From positions 62,001 through 126,000 of the forward strand of contig ML978138.1 in NCBI GenBank assembly GCA_010015805.1: DNA of 64,000 nt. The letters run 5' to 3'. Of this stretch, positions 1 through 10,000 are shown piece after piece (the stretch's first letter is position 1; each line of letters starts with the position of its first letter). The stretch is from Rhizodiscina lignyota (lineage: Eukaryota > Ascomycota > Dothideomycetes > Aulographales > Rhizodiscinaceae). The position numbers were made by a program, and so were the translations under genes. The notes below the pieces were generated by a model. It searched no databases and was not told where the DNA came from. It was given only the letters and a program-made list of their open reading frames with translations.

Positions 1-1
1 G

Positions 2-1351
2 TCACTGCTTGGTACGGAGATGAGCATGGGTCTCATCGCAGTCATCAATCTCCTCGGCTGCATTATCATCTCATTCATCTTTGGATGGAAGCTAAGCCTC
101 GTTGGTAACCTCACCGCTATGCCCGTTATTCTACTTGCTGGCTGGTATCGTCTAAAACTGGAAAAGCAATTTGCAAACATGAACTCCAAAGTGTTTGCTG
201 AGAGCAGTCAGTTTGGCACCGAGGCTATTGGTGCGTTTCGCACTGTTACGAGCTTGATAATGGAGGACATGGTGATTGACAGATATGCAAAACTCTTGCA
301 GACGCATATCGCAGCCGCAACCAAGAAGGCGCTCCCGAGCACCATCGTGTTTGCTACGAGCGACAGTGTCGACTTACTTTGCCAGGCCCTAGTGTTCTGG
401 TACGGTGGCCGATTCCTGGCAGATCGCGAATACACCATCACCCAATTCTTTGTTATTTACATGGCAGTCATACAAGGCAGTCAAGCTGCAGGTATGTGGT
501 TCAGCTTTGCGCCAAACCTGGCGGAGGCTACCAATGCGTCAAATCGGATCATTAGTATGAGGCCGCCAAAGAACGATGAGAGTCACACGACGAGACCCTT
601 CCAAGCCGATAAGGCGTCTTTGGGCATTGAGTTCAAGGACGTGAACTTTACGTACAAGAGCCGGTCCCTGCCGGTCTTTACAGAGCTCAACCTGAAGATT
701 GAGCCAGGACAATTTGCGGCCCTCGTTGGAGCTTCAGGGGCTGGAAAATCCACCATTGTCAGTTTGTTAGAGCGGTTCTACGATCCAGACTCGGGTGCCA
801 TCTTTTGCGGAGAACAGGACATCACCTCCGTGAGCGCAAAGACATACAGGAGCAATCTCTCGCTGGTTGCACAAGAGTCGACTCTGTACGAAGGGACAAT
901 TAGAGAGAATGTCGTGCTGAGTGTGGAAGAGGCGGATGCGACAGACGAGGCTGTAGAGCAGGCATGCAAGGACGCTCAGATTCACGATTTCATCTCTTCC
1001 CTACCCGACGGATACGCTACCATGCTTGGGCCAAAAGGAGTCCAGCTGAGTGGGGGCCAGCGACAGCGAGTAGCCCTTGCAAGAGCCCTTATTCGCAAAC
1101 CCAAGCTCCTTCTCTTGGATGAGGCGACGTCCAGTTTGGATTCAGAATCGGAAAAGCTAGTGCAGGAAGCAATTGAGCGTGCCGCTGGAGTACGGACCGT
1201 CGTCGCAGTCGCTCATCGACTCGCCACAATTCAGAAGGCCGACATTATCTTTGTAATTGGAAGCGAGAGGGTGCTGGAGCAAGGCACCCATCAGGATCTG
1301 CTGAAGAAGAGGGGCGTGTACTACCAAATGGTAGTTCCCCGCCAGACTTGA
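2..1351 (+). CDS. ABC transporter, ABCB/multidrug type, C-terminal part (5' end outside window)
   Basis: The frame is open at the window edge, so this is the 3' part of a gene; the first ATG at 20 is probably internal. About 200 residues of transmembrane domain (a GWKLSLVG-type helix and following loops) precede a complete nucleotide-binding domain. Walker A is GASGAGKST, the ABC signature is LSGGQRQR, Walker B is LLLLDEATSS followed by a D-loop, and the switch histidine lies in VAVAHRLAT. This order matches the second half of full-size ABCB exporters, which use ATP hydrolysis to export lipids, drugs or peptides across the plasma or vacuolar membrane. A half transporter is not excluded because the upstream sequence is missing. 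No break or intron is seen in the visible part. The family call is firm; the substrate cannot be told. Confidence 0.93.
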   Translation, partial: SLLGTEMSMGLIAVINLLGCIIISFIFGWKLSLVGNLTAMPVILLAGWYRLKLEKQFANMNSKVFAESSQFGTEAIGAFRTVTSLIMEDMVIDRYAKLLQTHIAAATKKALPSTIVFATSDSVDLLCQALVFWYGGRFLADREYTITQFFVIYMAVIQGSQAAGMWFSFAPNLAEATNASNRIISMRPPKNDESHTTRPFQADKASLGIEFKDVNFTYKSRSLPVFTELNLKIEPGQFAALVGASGAGKSTIVSLLERFYDPDSGAIFCGEQDITSVSAKTYRSNLSLVAQESTLYEGTIRENVVLSVEEADATDEAVEQACKDAQIHDFISSLPDGYATMLGPKGVQLSGGQRQRVALARALIRKPKLLLLDEATSSLDSESEKLVQEAIERAAGVRTVVAVAHRLATIQKADIIFVIGSERVLEQGTHQDLLKKRGVYYQMVVPRQT

Positions 1352-2351
1352 CATCGTGCATTCTGCTAACTTTACTCAGTGCAAGGCGCAAGCCCTCGAT
1401 CAATGACCATCGATATGTGACGATACCAATGCTGATCTACATCGCAAATTCCAGGAGAACTCCTCTCCTATGATACAACTCTTTTCTCAGCTCTAGCTGA
1501 AATGCATTCATGGCGCATCAACTGCCAGAATCAACATGTAATTCCCCCCTATACTGCTGTATATAAGCATAAACCAACCTCCTTTCTCCCTCCTAAGAGG
1601 GATGCATCTTTATCTCTCTCAACACAAACCATCTTTATCCTCATGACACCTTGCTTATCATGGCCAATACCTTGACCAGCGGAAATCGTTGGGGCTATGA
1701 AGCGAAGAAGGCCATATTGACAGCGATGGAGAGATTTCTACTCTGCATTCGTGACACTCGTGGATGGGATCTTCGGGGAATAGCTTAAGCCATTTAACAG
1801 TTGGACTCTCGAGGGAATTCAAAGGTTCCTCTTTATAATGCAATGCACGTGTAAAAATCGGCACTTCTTTGAAACTAGAAAGTACACCATGGCGTGGGAC
1901 AAATCTGTATGCACACGGGAGACATCGTAGTTGTGTTGTTCATATCATGGATTCATTTGCGGAACTTGGACTCATTGCAATCCAAATTGGGTAATAACCC
2001 CCGCAACCATTCAGCGTCACCTTTTCGACATCTTTGGCCTTGGAGAAATTCAAAAAGATTCGTCGGCGAAGATAGGATGAATTAAGAAGATGTCGGGGTA
2101 ATGTATCGGACAGAAACTTTCAAATATCAGTGCAATGATGTTGGAATCGCCCTGTTGAAATGGCCACCAGATTGTGATATCGGAGCAATGATTAGGAATG
2201 TCTTACATGAGCATATCACGATGCACTACCTCAGATACATTGAACTCATAAATGCGTCTCGGAAACTTACATGTAACAAGTGTATGACGAATTTCCCCGC
2301 TTGATGAACCTGGACTCAACTCTCTACTTCTCGCTTTCCCAACCTTTCAAC
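1352..2351. other. Intergenic region with an orphan core-promoter-like segment
   Basis: No recognisable gene. A TATA-like TATATAAG at 1560-1567 is followed by CT-rich sequence and a CAACACAAACC stretch, the usual look of a fungal core promoter. Downstream, the only plus-strand reading is a 42-codon ORF at 1660-1788 that I do not recognise. It could be a small gene or the remains of a decayed one. The rest, up to the formyltransferase start, is probably that gene's promoter. Confidence 0.4.
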
Positions 2352-3344
2352 ATGGCAAATAGAGCAACATCACAAGAAAAGATGACTACGAAAGCAAACG
2401 CTAAAAATACAATCATATTCTGCTGTCTTCTATCTCACGAGATTGTATCCTTCCTCATTGAAACTCTCCGGAAGCGATCATACCATGTATCGCTCCTCGT
2501 AACATGTCCGATGGCATTCAACTACGCCATGAACACTAACGCAATCATGGACATGGGCAAGACCATTGGTGAAGTAGTCGACAAGGTATTCGATCCGCCA
2601 CCAATCTTATCTGTGACATCAACGCGCCAAGTCGAGAAGATCTATGCGGCGCTTGATCCGGACCTGGCGTTGAGCTACTTTTTCGCATATCCGATATCAA
2701 AGAAGATGCTCGCACAGAGAGCACCAATTGTGAATCTCCATCCGGGGAAGCTTCCCAAAGAGCGCGGTCCATTTCCTGGGCTATGGCCAGCTCTACAGCC
2801 TGAGAAGTACACCATGGACGATTTTGCAGCAACATTCCACTACATGAGCGAAGGAGTAGATTGTGGGCCCATCATCAAGGAGATACCTCTCAAACACAGC
2901 TATCCTGCTCGGACAACTGTTGCGACTAGGCTAACTGGCTTATTTGAAGTGGCGAACAATGCATTCTTCGCACATTTGGACGAAGTTCTCGAACTCGTCG
3001 AGAAGGGATACAAGGGCGTGGCTCAACCGCCAGTGGCTGCCGGGGCACCAGCTGGATACGGCGCTCGGAGTCTCACTGATGAAGAGAGGACAATTAAGAC
3101 AGACATGACCAAAGATGAAGTACTTCATCTTCTGAAGGGCATTGTAGAAACGGAAGGGCTCACACCGGCGCTGTTCTGGTGGCAAGGTCGCAGATATACA
3201 GTTGAGCGAGCCGCGGAATGGTCACCATTTCCAGGCTGTAAGGAAGGAGATACGGTTGAAGTTGGTACAGTCAAGAGAGTCGGCTTCGCCCTTGTCGTAA
3301 AGTTCGAGGGTGGAGCTCTTCGATTCGCTGTAAGGACAAGATAA
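2352..3344 (+). CDS. Formyltransferase-fold protein (methionyl-tRNA formyltransferase-like)
   Basis: Single-exon gene of 330 residues from the ATG at 2352, which has a good context (CAACATGG); an in-frame ATG at 2304 would add 16 residues. Around residue 128 it has NLHPGKLPKERG followed by PGLWPA, which matches the Asn-x-His and RG..P..W block of the formyl_trans_N family. About 40 residues later comes GVDCGPII, carrying the family's catalytic Asp. The C-terminal 90 residues resemble the OB-like C-terminal domain of Fmt/ArnA-type enzymes. Family members transfer a formyl group from 10-formyl-tetrahydrofolate to an amine. No clear mitochondrial presequence is seen, and the N-terminal part is diverged, so it is more likely a formyltransferase of unknown substrate than the canonical mitochondrial Fmt. 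Confidence 0.8.
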   Translation: MANRATSQEKMTTKANAKNTIIFCCLLSHEIVSFLIETLRKRSYHVSLLVTCPMAFNYAMNTNAIMDMGKTIGEVVDKVFDPPPILSVTSTRQVEKIYAALDPDLALSYFFAYPISKKMLAQRAPIVNLHPGKLPKERGPFPGLWPALQPEKYTMDDFAATFHYMSEGVDCGPIIKEIPLKHSYPARTTVATRLTGLFEVANNAFFAHLDEVLELVEKGYKGVAQPPVAAGAPAGYGARSLTDEERTIKTDMTKDEVLHLLKGIVETEGLTPALFWWQGRRYTVERAAEWSPFPGCKEGDTVEVGTVKRVGFALVVKFEGGALRFAVRTR

Positions 3345-3872
3345 GATGATTTCACATTTTCAGATCACGACTCGAAAAAACTTCCCAGACCCCACGCCTC
3401 GAGTGAAGCATCAACTACGCATTGATTTCATCAAACCTTCCAAGCCTCCGATTCAGCTTCACTCACGAGCTTATCAGCTGAAATACCCGTCTTGTAGTCT
3501 TTCCTTAGCTTTTTGAGCCTCAGTTGCATCTCCGGCGGGGTGCCCTTAAAACTCCACGGATTGTTTTCCCATTTTCCATTTCCCAAGGATGCTTCAAACA
3601 CTACAGGCATATACCAGCGGTCTTTAGTGAACTTCTCTCAAGCTCATATTCTCCAGTTTCTCAAATGTTGATAGAATGTTAAGTCCTCAAGGCGATGGAC
3701 CGATCCTGATCCCCACCGGGAGTCATGAATGTCCGCCAAATTCTTGGCTTGTCATTTGGTCACAGGAAGACTGATGAATTGCGAATCGAGGCGGGAAGCA
3801 TGAAGTGAGTAAAAAATTCGTTGATTACTCTATGGAGGAAGCAACTTTGATGAATCAAGGTGCCCCACTGAT
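3345..3872. other. Intergenic region between convergent genes
   Basis: Space between the 3' ends of the formyltransferase gene and the minus-strand secreted-protein gene. I see only 3' flanking sequence and no supported gene. Confidence 0.6.
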
Positions 3873-5997
3873 CTATTTGGCCGATGTCATTCCCGCCATG
3901 CGAGGTAATGAGGCCCGGCGATGATTTGATTGAATACTCCTCTTGCTGTTCGACGATGAATCGGATGAATCAGTGGCATTGAAGGGGCAATCCTTCGTCT
4001 GGAAGCAACTGCGATCGAACACTGCATTTGTGGAGCCGCTATTCGCCGTCAAGTTTGCGAATCCGGTGTTGTAAAGTTGGCAGGTCGATGTCGAGTCCGT
4101 CCAGGCGAATGACGCGCAATTAGCATCTGTCATGCAAGACTGTGCGCAAACGGTGCGGCTGTCAACGACATTTGAATCTCCTTCTTCGTATCCAGTCACA
4201 ATGGTGTCCAATGGCATATTGCAGTTGACGCCCTGTCCGACAATGGGAGAAGCGCGAACAGGCTCACTGCAAGCTGGCTGCGTGTATCCGAAGCAGCCTT
4301 GTGCGAGGGGATACGACCAATCGTATAGAGTGTAGTCCCAGGGATCGGACGGATCAGCCTCGGCTTCGATTTCGAGCAAGTTCTCGAAAGTGAGTTGCCA
4401 TGCGACGCCGTAACAGCCGTCATTGAGATCCAGGCCGTTGTTGTCGTCTGCAATAGTTGTACCGTCCACCGTGTTGTATGTGTTATCGTTAATATAAGAC
4501 AAAGAAATAGAGGCTTCGGCATTAATCGAAGGTACATCCTTGAGCTCGAGGTCGGCTGTCCAAAGCCCGTCGAGGACGTCAATCCCGACGCCGATTGCCA
4601 AGGGTAAGCCGAGGGATACACTAACACTGATTTCACCATTCGCCTCGAATTTTTCAGTGAGCTGGGGCTCAAAACCGGATTGGAAAGAGCTTTCGGGATT
4701 AAGAAGATCGAGCGTTGCGCTGAAACCGGGCCAATCGAGTGCACCGCCAACGAGAAGAGTGCCTTCTGCTTTGGCGTCAAACTCTGCTTGTAGGTCCAAC
4801 TCGATGTAAGGTCCGATGTTGATGATCAATGGGATTTCCCATCCAAGGAGGCTACATAGCATGTTAGCAGCGGGTTCTGAGCTGGAACCGAGTCAAATGT
4901 ACTTACTTGGGCTTTGACAACTCTTTCGTAATTTTATTGTCGTACTCCACGGAGGCTTCGAGGCCGAGGTAAAGACCGGCATGCAGGTTTCCATTCAAGT
5001 AAATCTGAGCCAGTGACACGTCGAGTTCCCAAACAGAGTAGTCAACTTCGCCGCCCAGTGTGAACTCTCCGTGGATGCCACAGTCCACGCAATACAGCTT
5101 CAGTGATTTCTCCACTGAAGCCTCTTCTCGTTTCACAAGGTTTGTGAGGGCACGCTTGTCCGTCGCCCCTGATTCCCCATCGTCAGCATTGTATTCCCAG
5201 AGGAGATAGGCATTGTCCCAAGGTGCATCGTCGTCGTCTTCTTGACTGGCGTTCGCTTCCGCATCTGACTCGTCCTCTCCGTTGGCCTCTTCTGCGGCAA
5301 TTTCGGGACTCAGGTTAAAAGAGATGGACTCAGAATCGCACCAATTATCGTCGCAGTCACGTGCGCGAAGTCGTCGTCCATCGGCATCTACAGTGGATCC
5401 TCCACCCCAGACAATGTTCGCAGTGTTGAGGGTGGAGTTCAGCCCCGTAAAGCCGCCTTGAGCGAGAACAGACAGGGAACCGTTGGTAAAGGCAGCGGAT
5501 GTGGCGACGAAGTAACCATTCTGATCATCCGGGCCACAGCCCTGTGTTGAGGTAATAAGCATGAATTTGGATTGCACCGGCCATGTACTCCTGGCGTGGC
5601 TGTAGCTATCAACGTCGGCGAATGTGGCGAGGACAGACTTGTCTGTGCACGAGACGCTGCCGACAAAGTCCGAGTGGTCCAGTGGAACTACTGGGTACTT
5701 GAACCCGAGTGCCACCTGAGCAGCGACTGCGGAACCATCTCTTTTACGAGATGAAGGAGTCGTTTGAAAGAACAAAGTGACATTCTTCGAAGGGTTGAGG
5801 ACTTGGAGGCTGCCGGTATCGACATTAGGAGGGACGACAGGGGCGAGGGTTTGAGTCGGGCCTGATGCAGTCGTGGCCGTCGAATTATCCGAAGATATGT
5901 CCTGTCGCCTTGAGAAGCTTGGTGCAGCTAGTGCTGTATTAGACATTAAGAGGCCGAGAAGGCCGGCAGCCTGGAGTTGGCCCCAGAACGGAACCAT
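3873..5997 (-). CDS. Large secreted DUF7029/DUF7223-like protein
   Basis: Two exons (5997-4907 and 4851-3873) encode about 689 residues. The 55-nt intron 4852-4906 has GTAAGT, a GCTAAC branch site and TAG, and phase is kept. The ATG at 5997 (CCAAAATGG) is chosen because no upstream ATG exists in frame. A signal peptide ends near ALAAPSFSRRQ with a Kex2-type RR. The first half has a Ser/Thr-rich stretch, then an acidic linker (EEANGEDESDAEANASQEDD). The second half is rich in alternating beta-type sequence, typical as I recall it of fungal DUF7029/DUF7223 proteins. Near the C-terminus a Cys-rich PAN/apple-like segment (residues about 580-640, with CAQSC and CASFAW) may bind glycans. Several dibasic sites suggest Kex2 processing. 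It is probably extracellular or wall-bound; its function is unknown. Confidence 0.78.
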
Positions 5998-6948
5998 TTT
6001 GGACAGGAAAAGAGCGTTGTGATGCAAAAATTATGTTAATGAAAGTAGAGAGTACATAGAGTGGTAGATATTATGGGTACAAATGAGGGTGTGATAGAAC
6101 AAAAAGAATGACTGTCGTGAAGAGCACAGGATTATCGAGTGGAAGAGAGCGAGGGAGGCACTCTTGAAGACATAAGAAAGTCCACAGCTTTTTGAATAGC
6201 AACGGCATCTCCGTGAAGTCGCGCTGCTATTGAAGTCAAGCTGCTATCGAAAAGCCGTCGTTCGATACTGAGTCAAGCGCCTTCTGCTCCAGACCGTCTG
6301 TGGCGTCTCGGTTCTGAGTGTCGTGCCGACAAGCATGTCCAGGAAAAGCAAGACGAGCCATGTGGAGGCTTGTTTGTTGTCTGTGCAGTGCCATGTGGAG
6401 AACAGGGAGACAGGAGAGCAGGTCGAATGAGGTTAGACGGCGCCCCTGTCGCCCGATTCGCTTGCGCCATCGGCGCGAAGCCGTCTTGGCAAATCTTAGC
6501 GAAATGCCAATTGCAAGAAGCCCATCTCTAGTCCTCTCTCCTGTCTTGTTGACACCACCTCTCGCGCCGGATCGTGAGATTCCCTGCTGTTAACCGAACT
6601 ATTGCCATGTTTCTGACGATGCCGGCGTCAAACGGAGTCGCCGCGAGGCGTAGGCCAGAACCACCGTACACCACAATATCAGCTCGCGTGCCCCTGGAGC
6701 TTCGACTAACGAATATACCATTGAGTCATGTAATAATGGCTTTGTTCGCCCTTTGTTGATGCCGAGCATTTGTGAGAATTGCATGTTTCGCTGCTACCGC
6801 TCCGGTCCATCATATACAATCCTTTAATCATCTCTTCCGGATTTTTATGTCTGCACTGTCCTGCCCTTCACTGCTCTTTCAGTAGACAACACATTCTTTG
6901 CAACACATTCTTTCTCGTCGCTCCTTGAATACTTTCACTCTTTACATA
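5998..6948. promoter_or_regulatory. Divergent promoter region between two secreted-protein genes
   Basis: The flanking genes start on opposite strands about 950 bp apart and both encode secreted proteins, so shared control is plausible but unproven. The short overlapping frames inside (for example 6273-6593) resemble nothing known and lack splice or promoter support. Confidence 0.45.
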
Positions 6949-7952
6949 ATGTTTTATACTAATATCCTCACTGTCATCACGCTCCTTGCTGCCTCTGTCT
7001 CCGCCATTCCGGCAGATAGTCTTCAAAAGCGAGAAGACTGCACGTGCGACAAGCTACACACCACTCTTACGAATTCCAAGTACCGCACCGCTGCAAGTGC
7101 TTTCTGCTCTACGTACATCCAGCATACAGTCACAAGCACCTCTACCCATACCGTGTCTCACACGAGCACTGTCACTGTCAAGCCTTCTCCCAAGACCACA
7201 ACCAAGGTCGACACGATGTAAGTTCACTTCGGACGAGCGCTGTGACAGATTAAGGAGCTAACGCGCGGAATGCAGTACCTCGACGAAGGTCGCTTCTTCG
7301 ACATCATCGTACCTCGAGACGACTTCAAACACCATCTACAAGCGCGGCACCACTACGACAAAAAATATTGCCGGCTATCCTACTTTCATCGCTGCATCCT
7401 ATATTGCCAGTCATGTCTCTTCTGCCTGCTCTTGCTTGATCACACCCAGCAAGCTCAAGACCAGCACCGTCCACAGAACCATAACCAAAACGGCAACTGT
7501 GAAACACTCGGTATGTTTCGTTCGTCTTTGCTAATTTTATTCTCCATTCGACAAGCTGACCATTCGGGCAGACGACCCTGAAGCCTTCAACAGTAACAAA
7601 AACATCGAAAACGACAACTATCTTGCCCACAACCACCATAATATCATCCCCCAAAGACATCTACTGCAACGTCTACGGCACAACCAACGGCGCAAATCTC
7701 ATCACTGATGGATGGGACACTGTATCAACCCTACCTGACTGCCTGTCTTGGTGTACGGGTAGCGATGGCTGCGCGATGGTGCACTTTGGATGCGCGGACC
7801 AGTGCTACTGTGGGCTGTACAGCTCGAATGATTTGAGCCAGGAGTATTACATGGGTAGCTCGGATTACGGAAGTGCATATGCGCTTTGGGATGTGGAGTG
7901 CAGCCCTGCAAACGCGACTACATCTGCGAGTCCAGCGACGACAACAATATAA
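6949..7952 (+). CDS. Small secreted Thr/Ser-rich protein with C-terminal Cys-rich module
   Basis: Three exons, 6949-7217, 7276-7510 and 7572-7952, join in phase to about 294 residues. Introns of 58 nt (GTAAGT, GCTAAC, CAG) and 61 nt (GTATGT, GCTAAT, CAG) fit the style of the neighbours. A signal peptide (MFYTNILTVITLLAASVSA) is followed by a short pro-segment ending in a Kex2-type KR near residue 28. The middle is very rich in Thr and Ser (VTSTSTHTVSHTS type), likely O-mannosylated. The last 95 residues hold a compact Cys pattern (YCNVYG, CLSWCTG, GCADQCYCGLY) like a WSC or apple-type carbohydrate-binding module. I infer an extracellular or cell-wall protein. No homologue name is claimed. Confidence 0.72.
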
Positions 7953-8262
7953 GTTGAGTGTATGGTAAATAGACAAGGAAGGACGCACAGATTTCTGTTC
8001 AGAACGACGTCCTGCACATCTTCCACTGCGCTCTTCAATCAGCTAGCCATTGAACAATATGAAATGCAAAGCTGCCGCTGTCGAATGTTTGTCAATAGAG
8101 ACCAGTCTTTCAAGTAACTCTCAGTGTTGGTCTCTAGCTCCAAACCATCCGTTAATCCCGCTGGAAGTTCGAACATATTTATCGGTCATTGGGTTGAAGT
8201 GTCCCCGCCGTCAAAAAGAAGAAATCAACCCGTTGTATGAGACCTTGACTCCAAATGATGAC
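7953..8262. other. Intergenic, normal base composition
   Basis: 3' flank of the small secreted-protein gene up to the transposon edge. The frame 8050-8337 runs into the transposon and has no known motif, so I do not call it a gene. Confidence 0.5.
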
Positions 8263-9576
8263 AAGATCAGGCTTCACAGCGTGGCGCTTCGACGCATCCA
8301 AACGCATCTAAACCGCGTCGGCGGGGGTCGCATCTAAATAGCGTCGGCTTATAAATCATCGAATTGCATCGAGATTAATATATATTGAATAGATTTGCTA
8401 CTGATAATAGATTTATATAGTGTTGAGCGCGCTTTGAGCGCGCTAGCGAGCGAAATTCGACGAAATTGCTGTAAATTCACTATAAATCTAAAAGTGAATA
8501 GTTAAGTTTAAATATTATAAATTAGATATTATCTATAGTAATTAGATAGTACGAATTTGCACTGATTAGTATATTAATCCAGGTTATCGCCGTTATCTTC
8601 GCCTTCGCCTTTAGTACTCTCTAATTCTTCTTCCTTCGGATACTAGTTCTTAAAAGGTTTAAGGCTAGCTTGCTCCTAACTTCGAAGGCATTCGATCGCC
8701 TTAACTATATATTGTTTAAGCTTAGATCTCGCCTTAGTTACTATTCTACTAGCTATACTAAAATAACGCTTAATATCTAATAACTATACTAGGATTCTAA
8801 GGTAGTTAACAGCTATTTTGTATAGGATCAGGTATTCGTCCTTATTAGATAGCTACTACTTAAGAATATTAATATTCTTTATAGGAATAAGGCGTTATTT
8901 ATAGCGTTCTAGCTCGCTATAAACGGTAGGTTAATTAGGCGTAAGTATATTAAGATTATCGTACTTTAGCTTAGTATATTTTATAAAGTAGTAACTCTTA
9001 CGCTACTATGTACCTATACTAGCTAGTACTAGAGGAAGTTATAAGTTATTAGTATCGTTAGATACTTAAGACTCTAGCCTAAATACTATATAGTACTTCG
9101 CGTACTCCTTATTAATAAGGCTTCTAATAGTAGTTATCTAGATACTCTTCTCCTTTTAGTACTATTTAAACTACTATATACTAAAGTAAGGGTCTAGGAA
9201 GGTAGTAAGGTAGTATACTAGTATTTAATTAGAGAGAGTATAGTACTTATTAAGTTTCTTTTATATTATCTCTACTACTTTTATAGCGAACTTAGAGCCT
9301 TTATCGCGCTATATCTACTCTTTCTTCTTCTTTAGTCTCTTAAGTATATACTCTATAGTTAGTAGCTACGCTACTAGGCTTATATTAGTATAATTTCCTT
9401 TAGTATATTTAGTAGCGAAGGTAAAGGGTTCTAAAAGGGTTTTAATAATAGTAAAGTCGTACTACTTATCTTATAAGAGTATATTAAGAGTGAGATTATA
9501 CTTATCTTACTTCTTAGACTTATCTTAAAGAGCGTACTAGTAGTAAATATCGATCGTATCGCGAAGTTTAAGGGCT

Positions 9577-10000
9577 ATCTAAAATTAGTAAATAGTTAAA
9601 AAAGGCTTTCTATACAAAGAACTAGCTCTAATATTTTACTATATAAATTTATATAGTAAAATATTAGAGCTAGTTCTTTAGAGGGACTTTAGAGCGATAA
9701 AGATAAAAACTAATTAAAAAAAAGGGGTCGTTACAACTAATAGCAGCGTTAATATTAACTACTACAGGTAGTATTATATTAATTATATACTAGTAGCCTA
9801 GGAGATATATCTTAGGCTTACTATAAATTAAATATAAAAGCTTCCTATTATTATTATAGTACTATATTAATAAGAGTAATTAGAGGTAATAAATTATAGC
9901 TAGATTAGGCTTGTTTTATAGTAATATTATAGTAATATAAACCTAAAATATATAGTAACTTGTAAAGTAGTAATAAAAGCGAATTATAGAGTATAACTAA
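9577..10000. mobile_element. Nested insertion of unknown type inside the hAT element
   Basis: hAT transposases normally read RWNSTY..L.RAL.LRD without a gap. Here about 424 bp of unrelated AT-rich sequence separates the LKR part (ending near 10001) from the ALKLRDTID part (starting near 9576). The insert is as depleted in CA/TG as its host, so it was present before or during RIP. It contains a perfect palindrome (9616-9679) and an A-run beside GGGGTCGTTACA near 9718-9735. I found no convincing terminal repeats or target duplication, so the class (MITE, solo LTR or other) stays open. Confidence 0.5.
9616..9679. repeat. Perfect 64-bp palindrome (32-bp arms, no spacer)
   Basis: The sequence from AAAGAACTAGCTC to GAGCTAGTTCTTT reads identically on both strands, with its centre between 9647 and 9648 (AAATTT). 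The arms match without a mismatch, although everything around is heavily mutated. Confidence 0.95.

Noticed and set aside
8050-8337. 95-codon frame crossing the transposon's left edge
   Set aside because: No motif or splice support, and it runs into repeat sequence.
9718-9738. TGTAACGACCCC-type sequence (minus strand) as an LTR start
   Set aside because: No matching end, target duplication or second copy could be found, so the nested insert is left unclassified.
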